Origin: Bactericera cockerelli
Taxonomy: Eukaryota; Arthropoda; Insecta; Hemiptera; Triozidae
Direction: 5' to 3'
Assembly: GCA_024516035.1 (NCBI GenBank)
Contig: CM044964.1
Coordinates: 14,269,597 to 14,333,596, forward strand
DNA length: 64,000 nt
Below are positions 9,990 to 20,289 of this stretch, piece after piece. Every line of letters starts with the position of its first letter. Positions within the stretch are counted from its first letter, which is position 1. Made by a program: the position numbers and the translations under genes. Under the pieces are notes generated by a model. The model saw only the letters and a list, made by a program, of their open reading frames with translations, had not been told where the DNA came from and did not search any database.

Positions 9990-10075
9990 TACATTCGCTG
10001 GTAGAGTAATGTTCGGAAACTGAATCGATAAGGTACTCGTAACCCGAAAGTTGTTGGTTCGGGGCCTTGAAGGCA
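9990..10075 (+). mobile_element. tRNA-like SINE head, unassigned
   Basis: ATCGATAAGGTACTCGTAAC, then AAGTTGTTGGTTCGGGGCC, has A/B-box spacing, but no cloverleaf forms and the 3' side is AT-rich. Confidence 0.4.
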
Positions 10076-10084
10076 TGGCTCATT

Positions 10085-10299
10085 TTAATAAGGCGGTTTT
10101 TGTCATATTTTTTTTAACAAATGTAAATCGGCAATTAATTTATTATTTATCAGAATACATTCACTACCAGTAATACACATCTTCCATAGTAGCACAAACA
10201 CACTAGCCGCATTCCCGCTCTGTATTGCAATGGACAGTCTTTGCGTTAGGAACGCTTTGGATTTGGTAGTGCCAGTGAGCTGAGCCAATCCGTCATATT
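10085..10299 (-). pseudogene. Possible retroelement-derived coding fragment
   Basis: The minus strand reads AQLTGTTKSKAFLTQRLSIA then IQSGNAASVFVLL in one open frame before decaying. The FL.QRLS.AIQ.GNAAS pattern reminds me of repetitive ORFs in insect transposons, but I cannot name the family. It abuts a solo terminal palindrome at 10300. Confidence 0.3.
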
Positions 10300-10335
10300 A
10301 CTTCCGAGAAATTTCTAATATTAGAAATCGGAAGT
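10300..10335. repeat. Solo 36 bp terminal palindrome of the family G element
   Basis: Begins ACTTCCGAGAAATTTCTAAT and ends ATTAGAAATCGGAAGT, identical to the ends at 15784, 45813 and (inverted) 15406 and 17388. None of the usual element body follows. Confidence 0.85.
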
Positions 10336-10562
10336 ATTTTTTTATCTATGCATGAGGTTATGTTATTATTATCATGAAATTTAGAGCAATGCATAGTGCA
10401 TAGGTAGGAGGTACCTATATTATTTATTCGAACAAATAATAAATTCCTATATTATTATTATACTATTATAAAATTTATACAGTTTAAAGTAGGTAATGCA
10501 TCCTGGAAATGGTATGTAAACACAAAGTATACATTAGGTACATAATAACATACCTACATATA

Positions 10563-11447
10563 CAGGGTCTTCATAAAGTCTCACCCAGGCCTAGGTTTCT
10601 CGAAAACGACTCAGAATATCAAAAAACGCAAAAACCCGTATTCCTTTATATTTAGGGGGATTGATTTTCAGCCAAAAAAATTTTGCCTACACGGCCCCAG
10701 TCAGGCTAGGCATGGACCAACTTTAAAATCTTAAATAGAATGGTATGTCTTGTGGCATATTGTTTTAAAGGTCTTATTAAGAGAAGTTCATTACAATAAA
10801 TTTCAGTGTGCTACGACTTACCGTTCTCGAGATACAGGGTCGGACGTCCTGCGTAATATTCATATATTTTGACCTATAACTCGATAACCGTAAATTATGG
10901 AGAACATTTTTTTTGTTAATAATAACTCCTTATGATGAGACTTTTCGAACAAGTTATAACTCGACATACTCTGTTGATGTTAGTTTTCGGTCGGTTTCGT
11001 CAGCCAGCCGGACGAACAGTCGAAAAAAATTTAACGAAAAAACAAATCAAATTTTAACTTGTTCGAAAGTTCTTGCTATAAGAAGTTATTATTATTAAGA
11101 AAAATTTTCTCCATAATTTACGGTTAAGGAGTTATAGGTCAAAAAATAGGGATATTACGCAGGACGTCCGACCCTGTATCTCAAGAACGGTAAGTCGTAG
11201 CACACTGAAATTTATTGTAATGAACTTCTTTCAATAAGACCTTTAAAACAATATGCCACAAGACATACCATTCTATTTAAGATTTTAAAGTTGGTCCATG
11301 CTCAGCCTGACTGGGGCCGTGTAGGCAAAATTTTTTTGGCTGAAAATCAATCCCCCTAAATATAAAGGAATACGGGTTTTTGCGTTTTTGATATTTTGAG
11401 TCGTTTTTGAGAAACCTAGGCCTGGGTGAGACTTTATGAAGACCCTG
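10563..11447. mobile_element. Fold-back DNA transposon-like element 1 (885 bp, TA target site)
   Basis: Begins CAGGGTCTTCATAAAGTCTC and ends with its reverse complement, flanked on both sides by TA. The arms (about 10563-10905 and 11101-11447) are near-perfect inverted repeats of about 345 bp. An inner inverted pair (TTTTCGAACAAGTT region) extends the fold to a loop of about 90 bp. TA duplication and CAGGG termini fit a non-autonomous Tc1/mariner-type element. No transposase is present. Confidence 0.85.
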
Positions 11448-11451
11448 TATA

Positions 11452-13613
11452 CAGTATGTTTCAGAAAAGGTGGCCACCCCCTCGTAACTTTTGAACGCGA
11501 CGGAATTTTTCAATTCTGTAAAGTCCTAAGTATAGGAAGTGCCCTATGGCCCATCCTGTGGTCATATTTATTTTTGGCCCCGGTCGGCCCTTCCGGCTTT
11601 TAGGCCATATTTTTTCATTTTTCTCGAGAATTTTAAATGGAATGCTATATTTTTTATTCCTGTTAATTAAAGTCCAAGTTAGACTTAGTATAATGAGCTT
11701 TTAAAATTTTCAAAAACCTTATCAGGGGCGGAGCTAGTAGGGTGCAAGTTTCAAAACTGTTACACGCTGTATTTCAGCGTTAGTTAGATTTTTTAGTTCT
11801 TTTTTTATTTTCATAGGTTCAAAATATTGTTTTACACCATATGAAATCAAATAAATATTCTTTTTACTTCTAATCAGGGTCATAGTAAGGTTTTTGTAAA
11901 AGTACTTTTTTTCTCACGTCAATTTTTATGCAAATTAATGGTGTTCTCGAAATTGGCATTTTTAGAGGTGAAAGTCTGCAATGACATATGTTTTTTATGC
12001 TTGAAATCGAAAGAAAAATTAACGGAGAAGCTATTAAGATCATAAAAAAGGACATTTAACCTGCTAGTTTTTTCACGACAGTGTCCGGTAAAGTGGGTGA
12101 ATTTCGTATTGGATTTTTTTTGTTAAGGAAACACAATTGGCATAGAAAATAAATAATACCTAATAAGGGAATAATACTTCAATAAACATAACTAAATGCG
12201 AATATAAATGAATATTATTTCTTCTAAATCAGTGCCGGATATTTTTTTTTTTTTCTCTCTCTCTCTCTTTTTTTCACTTCTCAAAGTTCAAGTTGTATCA
12301 AAAATAATTATCGGATAATGCTGCTTCTAAAGTCGGCCTAGGGGTCCCCTCTTGAGACAATTTTAGTTTGTAAGTTGGTAAAATCTAAAATCTGTAGAAA
12401 ACACATTGTCAATCATTCTCGAGTCAGTCCGATGGCACTTTGAATGCAACGATTCTTGTAGGATCACCGAAGTTAAGCAACGTCCAGCGAGGAGAAGACT
12501 TCGTGATGCTGGCATTCCGGCCTAACCCAGGCTGGGTGAAATAAGTGTGTTTAAGAGGTTGGTGAGTTTCTTGCGAATGGAGGGTAACACCCCCGTTATG
12601 ATATGACCATGCAGTTGAAACGCATTATTAAACATAAATTAAAGAAAAAAATCATACTGGTGTTGCTAGTAATGAATACCAGGTCTCTAAATAAAAATCT
12701 AGTTATGTCGAAATTTAAGAAAAAAAATACCAGGTCAAGTAACAAACTCTTGAGGTGAAAATTAAACCAATTCAATTATTTTAAAGAGAAGAAGAGAGAG
12801 AGAGAGAGATAAAAAAAAAAATATCCGGCACTGATTTAGAAGAAATAATCTTCATTTATATTCGCATTTGGTTATGTTTATTGAAGTATTATTCCCTTAT
12901 TAGGTATTATTTATTTTCTATGCCAATTGTGTTTCCCCAACAAAAAAAAAATCCAATACGAAATTCACCCACTTTACCGGACACTGTCGTGGAAAAACTA
13001 GCAGGTTAAATGGCTTTTTTATGATCTTAATCTTTTCTCCGTTAAGTTTTCTTTCGATTTCAAGCATAAAAAACATATGTCATTGCAGACTTTCACCTCT
13101 AAAAATGCCAATTTCGAGAACACCATCAATTTGCAGAAAAATTGACGTGAGAAAAAAAGTACTTTTACAAAAACCTTACTATGACCCTGATTAGAAGTAA
13201 ACAAGAATATTTCTTTGATTTCATATGGTGTAAAACAATATTTTGAACCTATGAAAATAAAAAAAGAACTAAAAAATCTAACTAACGCTGAAATACAGCG
13301 TGTAACAGTTTTGAAACTTGCACCCTACTAGCTCCGCCCCTGATAAGGTTTTTGAAAATTTTAAAAGCTCATTATACTAAGTCTAACTTGGACTTTAATT
13401 AACAGGAATAAAAAATATAGCATTCCATTTAAAATTCTCGAGAAAAATGAAAAAATATGGCCTAAAAGCCGGAAGGGCCGACCGGGGCCAAAAATAAATA
13501 TGACCACAGGATGGGCCATAGGGCACTTCCTATACTTAGGACTTTACAGAATTGAAAAATTCCGTCGCGTTCAAAAGTTACGAGGGGGTGGCCACCTTTT
13601 CTGAAACATACTG
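11452..13613. mobile_element. Fold-back DNA transposon-like element 2 (2.16 kb, TA target site)
   Basis: Begins CAGTATGTTTCAGAAAAGGT and ends with its reverse complement, with TA at 11450-11451 and 13614-13615. Arms of about 820 bp (to about 12270 and from about 12795) differ by only a few bases. The loop of about 525 bp holds a 5S-derived SINE. No transposase is seen. It abuts element 1 with only TATA between their ends. Confidence 0.85.
12424..12640 (+). mobile_element. 5S rRNA-derived SINE (SINE3-like), box-C-deleted form
   Basis: GATCACCGAAGTTAAGCAAC and GTCCAGCGAGG match the internal region of eukaryotic 5S rRNA. They are followed by the family body CCCAGGCTGGGTGAAAT, GCGAATGGAGGGTAACACCC, GATATGACCATG and an A-rich tail. 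The 5S box C segment is deleted as in the 41236-41454 copy. It lies in the loop of fold-back element 2. Confidence 0.8.
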
Positions 13614-13735
13614 TATATTATCTCTATGCACTAAATGATAAGAAAATAATTTATGCCTCATGTTGTATTAATTGAAAAATAATTAATAGACCATTGATAA
13701 ACATAGCTTGGCAACACATGTACTCCATTAGCCGT

Positions 13736-13761
13736 GTAGTACACACACATGCGTGTGTGTA

Positions 13762-13797
<36 letters not shown>

Positions 13798-13893
13798 TGT
13801 GTATGTTTGAGAGAGAGAGAAAGAGAGGGAGTGTATGTTTTAGAGAGAGAGAGAAAGAGAGGGAGTGTGTGTGTGTGTGTCTGTGTGTGTGTG
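13736..13893. repeat. Compound GT/GA microsatellite
   Basis: (GT)n then (GA)n, with GAGAGAGAAAGAGAGGGAGT duplicated. Open frames here are artefacts. Confidence 0.95.
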
Positions 13894-14077
13894 CTAGGCT
13901 GGCAATAATGTATGTTGACCAGATGTTGGTAAATAATGAGAAAAAAATGTCGGACATATTCCTAGACGGGCTCCGTTTTTTGTGTGACCCTGAGGATTAC
14001 TCCATGCATTACAATTAGGTAACCTTTTCATATTCCATGGATTTAGTAGATTTTCACAATTCCAGTGATTGAAAGTG

Positions 14078-14130
14078 GATAGCTTCCAGTTGACGAGTCC
14101 CAGGAGGGCGAAACAGCTGTCCTGAGAGAG
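14078..14130 (+). ncRNA. Decayed hammerhead-ribozyme-like motif
   Basis: TTGACGA (14090-14096) is followed by GTCC-CAGGA-GGGC (stem II), GAAA (14110-14113), CAGCTG and TC (14120-14121). This is the order of a type I hammerhead. The first core base is T instead of the invariant C, and stem I is only three pairs plus broken pairing. It shares CGAAACAGCTGTCC with the intact motif at 20220-20289. Confidence 0.55.
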
Positions 14131-14144
14131 ATAGATAGAGATAT

Positions 14145-14197
<53 letters not shown>

Positions 14198-14700
14198 AAG
14201 AAAGAAAGAAAGAAAGAAGGAAAGAAAAGGATAGAGAGAGAAGAACGCAAAAAGAGAAATATAGAGGAGAGGAAAAGGATAATAAATAAAGGAGAGTTTG
14301 ATAGAGAAGAGAGAGAAAGATAGAAAGAGAGGTCGGAGAAGAGTAGGGGAAAGAGAGTGAGATAGGAGGAGAGTCAGGAGAGAGAGAGAGATAGAGAAAG
14401 AAAAAAAATAAAGAGAGAGAAATCAACAAGGAGAGAAATATAAGAGAGGAAAAGAGAGAAAGGATAGTTGGATAGAGAAGGGATAGAAAGAGAGAGAGAT
14501 AGGATGAGAAAGAATGAAGATTAGAAGAGAGAGGGAGATAAGCAGGTAGGAGGAGAGAAGGAGAAAGAAAGAAGACTAGACAGGAGAAGGGAGAGAGAGA
14601 CAGTTAGGAAGAGAGAAGGAGAAACATAGGAGACTAGGGAAGAGAAAGAGAGATAGAAGAAACAGAGAGGGAGATGTGAGAGAGAAAGAAAAATAAAAAA
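14128..14700. repeat. GA-rich polypurine tract
   Basis: About 570 bp of GAGAGA/GAAAGAAAG sequence interrupted by short non-repetitive bases. No coding. Confidence 0.95.
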
Positions 14701-15441
14701 ACACTGCCAATTATGGACTCTATACTTCCTCGTGATTGTTTCACATTGTTAACACGTGCCAATTTTGAGATTTTATACTAAATTACTTGTATCTCCAAAA
14801 CGGCTCAACCGATTTTCTTCAAATTTGTTTTATATGGTAGAATATTGTTTTTTCTACATTCTAGATTCCACAAAAATTTCTGTATCGGCAAGTCGTGGTC
14901 CTTATTTTTTGACTTTTTTGTCCAAAATTTCGGATTTTCTTAAATATCAGAGTCTAATTATAATTAATTAAAAAATATATATAAATAACCTATGTAAAAC
15001 AATTATATGCATACACACACAAAATTTCATTAAAATCGGGTGTACCGTTCACGAGATATAAGCGTTTAAGTAAAAAGTTAGTGGTCAGGCGCATGGGCTC
15101 TTTCACCAAGAACCGCTAGTACGAATTCGATGAATTTAAAATGGGACCATCTACAGAATGTCTCCTAGATGTGTGCAAAATTTCATCAAAATCGGTTGAG
15201 TAGTTTCCGAGATTTGCGCGTTACAAGGAATCGTTTTAACAGACCGACAGACCGACAGACCGACAGACCGACAGAACGACAGACCGACAGACCGACAGAC
15301 AGACACAAAACCAAATTTGCTCAGGAGGTTATGAAACGTCCAGAAATCTGAAAAAAATTGAAATCGGAGCAAAAAAATATTTTTTTTTACAAAAACGAAC
15401 ACAATACTTCCGATTTCTAATATTAGAAATTTCTCGGAAGT
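14701..15441 (+). mobile_element. Family G palindrome-ended element, copy 1
   Basis: Starts ACACTGCCAATTATGGACTC. It contains TCGTGGTCCTTATTTTTTGA, the block AATTTCATCAAAATCGGTTG followed by AGTAGTTTCCGAGATTTGCG, an octamer array (AGACCGAC)n at about 15241-15300, and a terminal 36 bp palindrome at 15406-15441. No coding capacity. ATTTCATCAAAATCGGTT-like words followed by GACAGAC repeats are common in insect interspersed repeats; the class is unknown to me. Confidence 0.8.
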
Positions 15442-15783
15442 AAAATGATACCTAGAGAGAAAGAAGGGAGGATGGATATTATTTGCCTCTTCTAGTGGTA
15501 CAAGTTTACAGTTCCCTGCATTAAAATGTACATTAGGTACCTTACTCCATTTCTCAAGAACATAAATAATATATGTACCTACATATAACTAGAAAAACTG
15601 TGTTTGCTCTGCTGTATAAATTTACATATATATTACGCACACTTATTTGCATTGGGCCTTCTTTAAACATAGGTATTTACCAGGTTATGTGTATTTAATG
15701 AAAATTAATGGGTTCGTTAAACAAAAATGCCACAGTCTTGAGGCTTATTTGTTTCATCACAGAACAAAATGTTCGTCTTTTTT
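15442..15783. other. Spacer between family G copies
   Basis: AT-rich unique sequence; no gene or further repeat recognised. Confidence 0.45.
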
Positions 15784-16512
15784 ACTTCCGAGAAATTTCT
15801 AATATTAGAAATCGGAAGTATTGTGTTCGTTTTTGTAAAAAAAAATATTTTTTTGCTCCGATTTCAATTTTTTTCAGATTTCTGGACGTTTCATAACCTC
15901 CTGAGCAAATTTGGTTTTGTGTCTGTCTGTCGGTCTGTCGTTCTGTCGGTCTGTCGGTCTGTCGGTCTGTTAAAACGATTCCTTGTAACGCGCAAATCTC
16001 GGAAACTACTCAACCGATTTTGATGAAATTTTGCACACATTTAAGAGACATTCTGTAGATGGTCCCATTTTAAATTCATCAAATTCATACCAGCGGTTCT
16101 GGGTGAAAGAGACCATGCGCCTGACCACTAACTTTTTACTTAAACGCTTATATCTCGTGAACGGTACACCCGATTTCGATGAAATTTTGTAAGAATATGC
16201 ATATTATTGTTTTACATAGGTTATTTATATTTATTTTTAAATTACATATAATTTGACTCTGATATTTAAGAAAATCCGAAATTTTGGACAAAAAAGTCAA
16301 AAAATAAGGACCACGACTTGCCGATACAGAAATTTTTGTGGAATCTAGAATGTAGAAAAAACGATTTTCTACCATATAAAACAAATTTGAAGAAAATCGG
16401 TGCAGTCGTTTTGGAGATACAAGTAATTTAGTATAAAAACTCAAAAAACGCACGTGTACACAATGTGAAACAATCACGAGGAAGTATAGAGTCCATAATT
16501 GGCAGTGTTTTT
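15784..16512 (-). mobile_element. Family G palindrome-ended element, copy 2
   Basis: Inverted relative to copies 1 and 3. The terminal palindrome is at 15784-15819, the octamer array reads GTCTGTCG on this strand (about 15920-15970), and the opposite end AATTGGCAGTGTTTTTT is near 16512. Confidence 0.8.
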
Positions 16513-16690
16513 TCCTTTCGTCTCAGTTTCTTTTTTCGTTCCTCTCCATCCTTTTCACTTGTTTCCAATTCACTTTTTCTCCCTCAACCCAATCATTTCA
16601 CTCAATATTCTATTTCTTATTGAGAGTAGTCTTATTGTCTAAGACTACTCTCAAAGTCATAAGTGTTTGATATTAAAAGAAATAATAAAA
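16513..16690. other. CT-rich spacer with a perfect 15 bp hairpin
   Basis: TTGAGAGTAGTCTTA (16620-16634) pairs exactly with 16640-16654 across a 5-base loop. It sits between the inverted and direct family G copies. Confidence 0.7.
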
Positions 16691-17423
16691 AACACTGCCA
16701 ATTATGGACTCTATACTTCCTCGTGATTGTTTCACATTGTTAACACGTGCCAATTTTGAGATTTTATACTAAATTACTTGTATCTCCAAAACGACTGCAC
16801 CGATTTTCTTCAAATTTGTTTTATATGGTAGAAAATTGTTTTTTCTACATTCTACATTCCACAAAAATTTCTGTATCGGCAAGTCGTGGTCCTTATTTTT
16901 TGACTTTTTTGTCCAAAATTTCGGATTTTCTTAAATATCAGAGTCTAATTATAATTAATTAAAAAATATATATAAATAGCCTATGTAAAACAATTATATG
17001 CATACACATACAAAATTTCATTAAAATCGGGTGTACCGTTCACGAGATATAAGCGTTTAAGTAAAAAGTTAGTGGTCAGGCGCATGGGCTCTTTCACCAA
17101 GAACCGCTAGTACGAATTCGATGAATTTAAAATGGGACCATCTACAGAATGTCTCCTAGATGTGTGCAAAATTTCATCAAAATCGGTCGAGTAGTTTCCG
17201 AGATTTGCGCGTTACAAGGAATCGTTTTAACAGACCGACAGACCGACAGACCGACAGAACGACAGACCGACAGACCGACAGACAGACACAAAACCAAATT
17301 TGCTCAGGAGGTTATGAAACGTCCAGAAATCTGAAAAAAATTGAAATCGGAGCAAAAAAATTTTTTTTTTACAAAAACGAACACAATACTTCCGATTTCT
17401 AATATTAGAAATTTCTCGGAAGT
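16691..17423 (+). mobile_element. Family G palindrome-ended element, copy 3
   Basis: Nearly identical to copy 1, including the TGGTCAGGCGCATGGGCTCT block, octamer array and terminal palindrome (17388-17423). The high identity suggests recent movement or local duplication. Confidence 0.8.
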
Positions 17424-17688
17424 AATAAAATTATATTATATCCATAATCCAGGATTTAAGACAAAAAACTTTGGTGAATCCTAATAGAATACATACGAGT
17501 ATTATATCTCGGTGGCGTTAAGATAATATGGTGCTCACCAGTTTTGTCAAACCAAAAGATAAAAACACTAATCATTTAAATCATCCATATACGAGTGCAT
17601 ATAACATGCCAAATATCAAGTCATGTGGTCCATCAGTCGTTTCGGAGTTTTGTTGATTATTAATGTAAAGGTATTTTTATATTAAGAC

Positions 17689-17913
17689 TAGCGGGCTGTC
17701 GCCCGCTTTGCGGGCCGAGGCATGGCCGTGAAAGCAAAAAATCTTTTTTGCCAATGGCACGTGTTTTAGTGGGAATTTCGAAAAATCTCATCTTATTGCA
17801 CATCTAGACTATAAGACAAAGCTACCCACCCAGAACTTACCAGTTCGGAGAAACAGTGATGAATCAGTCAGTCAGTCAGTCAGTGAGTGAAACTTTCTTT
17901 TATAAGTACAGAT
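17689..17913 (+). mobile_element. Short interspersed element with GC-rich hairpin head and GTCA-repeat end
   Basis: Starts CTAGCGGGCTGTCGCCCGC, where GCGGGC pairs with GCCCGC, then TTTGCGGGCCGAGGC. It ends AATCAGTCAGTCAGTCAGTC followed by AGTGAGTGAAACTTTCTTTT and TATAAGTACAGAT. This end type is widespread in invertebrate repeats. No ORF; class unassigned. Confidence 0.6.
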
Positions 17914-17994
17914 TATGTTGAAAATTGTTTTATTAATAAGTTTTGAAACAACAATTTGGTCCCAAGTCTTTTGCATATTTTCGCTATGAGGTAT

Positions 17995-18070
17995 AGTATA
18001 GTAGTGCTTTTTTTAGACTGTCGGCTCGAGACAAGAAGTCCCATTACGCTCTCAGTTTAATATAGCACCT
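17995..18070 (+). mobile_element. LINE-tail family fragment
   Basis: GCTTTTTTTAGACTGTCGGC and AGTCCCATTACGCTCTCAGT match 8570-8640. Confidence 0.5.
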
Positions 18071-18764
18071 CTTTATTTAACGATTTTTCTTTAACGATTA
18101 TAGCACCTGTTTATAGGTTTTGATATTTAAAAGTGTTATATTCCAAGTTTTCAATGTTTCTTCAAGACAACATATTTTCAATTCGTTTTCAAGAGTTGAC
18201 GGAACGGCTGAAACAAGTGGCTTCCCTGAATGTCCCATAAAATTCCGACTCCAATATTTATATTACAGCTGTCGACCTATTAATGTATATTATAAAATTC
18301 TAAAGCGTGTACTATTTTTTGAAATATAGGTATATTTTTCATTTTATTTTTACGTTTTCAAGATCTACAATACTCGTAGGTATGTAGTTGATTTCGTAAG
18401 CAAGTCACGTAGTCCAAGCATGTTCATATGCATGCACCTAAGTGATTTTATATTTATCTACAGTCCCTATAATGAAAAAAATCAGATAGAAAGAAGATAC
18501 ACACTGAATGACATTATGGAAGAAGTCATTGTAAAACGCAATAACGGTATGATTATTATTACTATTATTATTATTCGGGTATACCCGCAAATGTAATGGC
18601 ACAGGTTGCAGGGTAACAGCTCTTGCATTTATGTCAAAATTTGTCAAAGGTCTCACTTGACCTAATTGGCAATGCATTAAACCTACCTATAGTACCTATG
18701 TAACAATTTTGTTATAAAGAAGATACATATATCATATTTATGTAAGAAGTCGTTAAATAAGAGG
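18071..18764. other. AT-rich sequence with short (ATT)n run, no gene seen
   Basis: The (ATT)n run is at about 18550-18575. No coding or RNA feature recognised. Confidence 0.4.
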
Positions 18765-18960
18765 CAAAGGGTTGGTTGGACGAGATTGCCATAGGCAATA
18801 ACCCCGCCCTTTAGCTAGGACATATCTGTTTATATATTTAACTATTTTTTCATTGTTTCATATTTTTTCCATTTTTTTCATTTCTTTGTAATTGTTATTA
18901 ATGCTGTACACAATTATGTCTGTTGTCTAATAAATAATTCAATAATAATAATATTGGATT
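18765..18960 (+). mobile_element. LINE 3' end with AATAATAAT tail
   Basis: GATTGCCATAGGCAATAACC, then CCGCCCTTTAGCTAGGACAT, an AT-rich 3' UTR and TAATAAATAATTCAATAATA. Same layout as 8721-9055 in the opposite orientation. Confidence 0.6.
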
Positions 18961-19210
18961 AGGTCACACATGGATAGAACTAGCACACCTGTTGAACATT
19001 GCATCAAAGAGAAAAGAAATTTAGGGGAAAATTAGTAGACAGAAACGAGATCACAATTTCCAGTCAGAACTTATTTCCTCGTTTAAAACTATACGCAAAA
19101 TCTAGACATTCATATATTTTTTTTTCTTCTCTCAAAGTAGGTACTTTTGAATATAAATATCTATTGAAGTAAAAAAAAAAGAAGTTTTTAAAAGTTATCA
19201 TATTTGTGTT

Positions 19211-19340
19211 ATTCACTTTCGTGATATCACAACTACTCAAACTCGCTTTTACTAAATCTACGCTGAAACCGGGACTTGAACCACCGACCTCCAGGTTACA
19301 AGTCCGCTGCCTTATCGATCAAGCCACTGGGGTCGGTTAT
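19211..19340 (-). mobile_element. tRNA-derived SINE, family E
   Basis: Contains CCACCGACCTCCAGGTTACA and CTTATCGATCAAGCCACTGG in reverse orientation; the head and B box are intact. Confidence 0.75.
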
Positions 19341-20219
19341 CTATTGAAGTATTTACAAAATTCACAAACAATTAACAATATAATTATAAACAACAATAAA
19401 AATACTATAAAAAATATCTAATTCATTATCTGCCACTTAACCCTGAACTTGATATATCTGTAAAAAAGAGATATTTTATGTATTATAAGAAGTAAAACCA
19501 TTAAATTTTAAATTCCGAAGAAAGGACTCAACCTTACCAACCTAGGAACCTCTTCAAAATTTATTCAACATGATATAACACAAAATTTACAGTCCATTCA
19601 CAGTCTTGGCACGTTTCTTTGGATCCCAATGATTCAGGAACAGTAATGGGCAGAGGCACCACCACGTGGGTCTCGTTATGACGTCGTTTACTGTATTGGA
19701 AAGTGTCCAGAGCTAGTACCCTACCCGTATCTGAGTACCCAATAGAAGGTATTCATAACTTTAGCTTAGAAGGTATTCATTAAGTAAATTTTATTGAAAT
19801 AAAGTTTCCGTGTAAGGCTTCCACTTCAGAAATTCAATTCTCAGGTAGGCATGTCTATTTGTCCATCACTTTTTTCTTGTGATCTTGTAAATCAAGCCTT
19901 CTGGTGCGCAATCCAGTACATTAGGACCCGTTAACAAGCTCGGATAAAATAGTTTCTGTAAGGAAGGGTATCCTGCTATAAAACGCCACCACAAGCCAGA
20001 CCGTATTAATGGACTAACTACCAATTTTGTGCTTCAAGTGACGCGTCTAGCTTGATGTACTTTCCGTCAGGCAAGCCCATGCATCAGTATGAGGCAGTTA
20101 TGCCTAATATTGCCTTGATTAAATTTTATTTCCATACCTTCATAAAACAACAATAACTAAGTACAAAATGCATAGTACTTACATTTAGTTGATTGGTGGG
20201 CGATATAGTGGATCTACTC
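19341..20219. other. Unique sequence upstream of the ribozyme, no gene seen
   Basis: Moderately complex, repeat-poor sequence. If the hammerhead belongs to a retroelement terminal repeat, part of that repeat may lie here, but I recognise no coding remnant. Confidence 0.35.
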
Positions 20220-20289
20220 GTACATTACCTGCTGATGAGAGCAAATAAGCTCGAAACAGCTGTCCAGGTATGTTCTGATATTCATGTAC
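20220..20289 (+). ncRNA. Type I hammerhead self-cleaving ribozyme
   Basis: All core elements are present in order: CTGATGA (20232-20238); stem II GAGC/GCTC (20239-20242 and 20249-20252) with loop AAATAA; GAAA (20253-20256); a minimal stem III CA-GC-TG (20257-20262) extended by the conserved A-U pair; and the cleavage site TC (20263-20264). Stem I is TACCTG (20226-20231) with CAGGTA (20265-20270). After an internal loop, GTACAT (20220-20225) pairs with ATGTAC (20284-20289). Type I hammerheads with very short stem III are known from Penelope-like retroelements and retrozymes, where they may act as dimers. No reverse transcriptase is visible nearby. Activity is inferred from structure only. Confidence 0.85.

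Noticed and set aside
11870..12055. Small open frames in the arms of fold-back element 2
   Set aside because: Mirror-image frames in both arms without any transposase motif.
13894..14429. Open frames of over 100 codons in GA/CT microsatellites here and at 35.4-38.1, 43.3-45.7, 47.9-48.9 and 60.9-61.3 kb
   Set aside because: Low-complexity translations (SLSLSL, RERERE). Artefacts of microsatellites.
15151..15402. Open frames in family G copies (repeated SVCRSVGLS/TDRQTDRPT)
   Set aside because: They translate the octamer tract on either strand and recur only because the element recurs.
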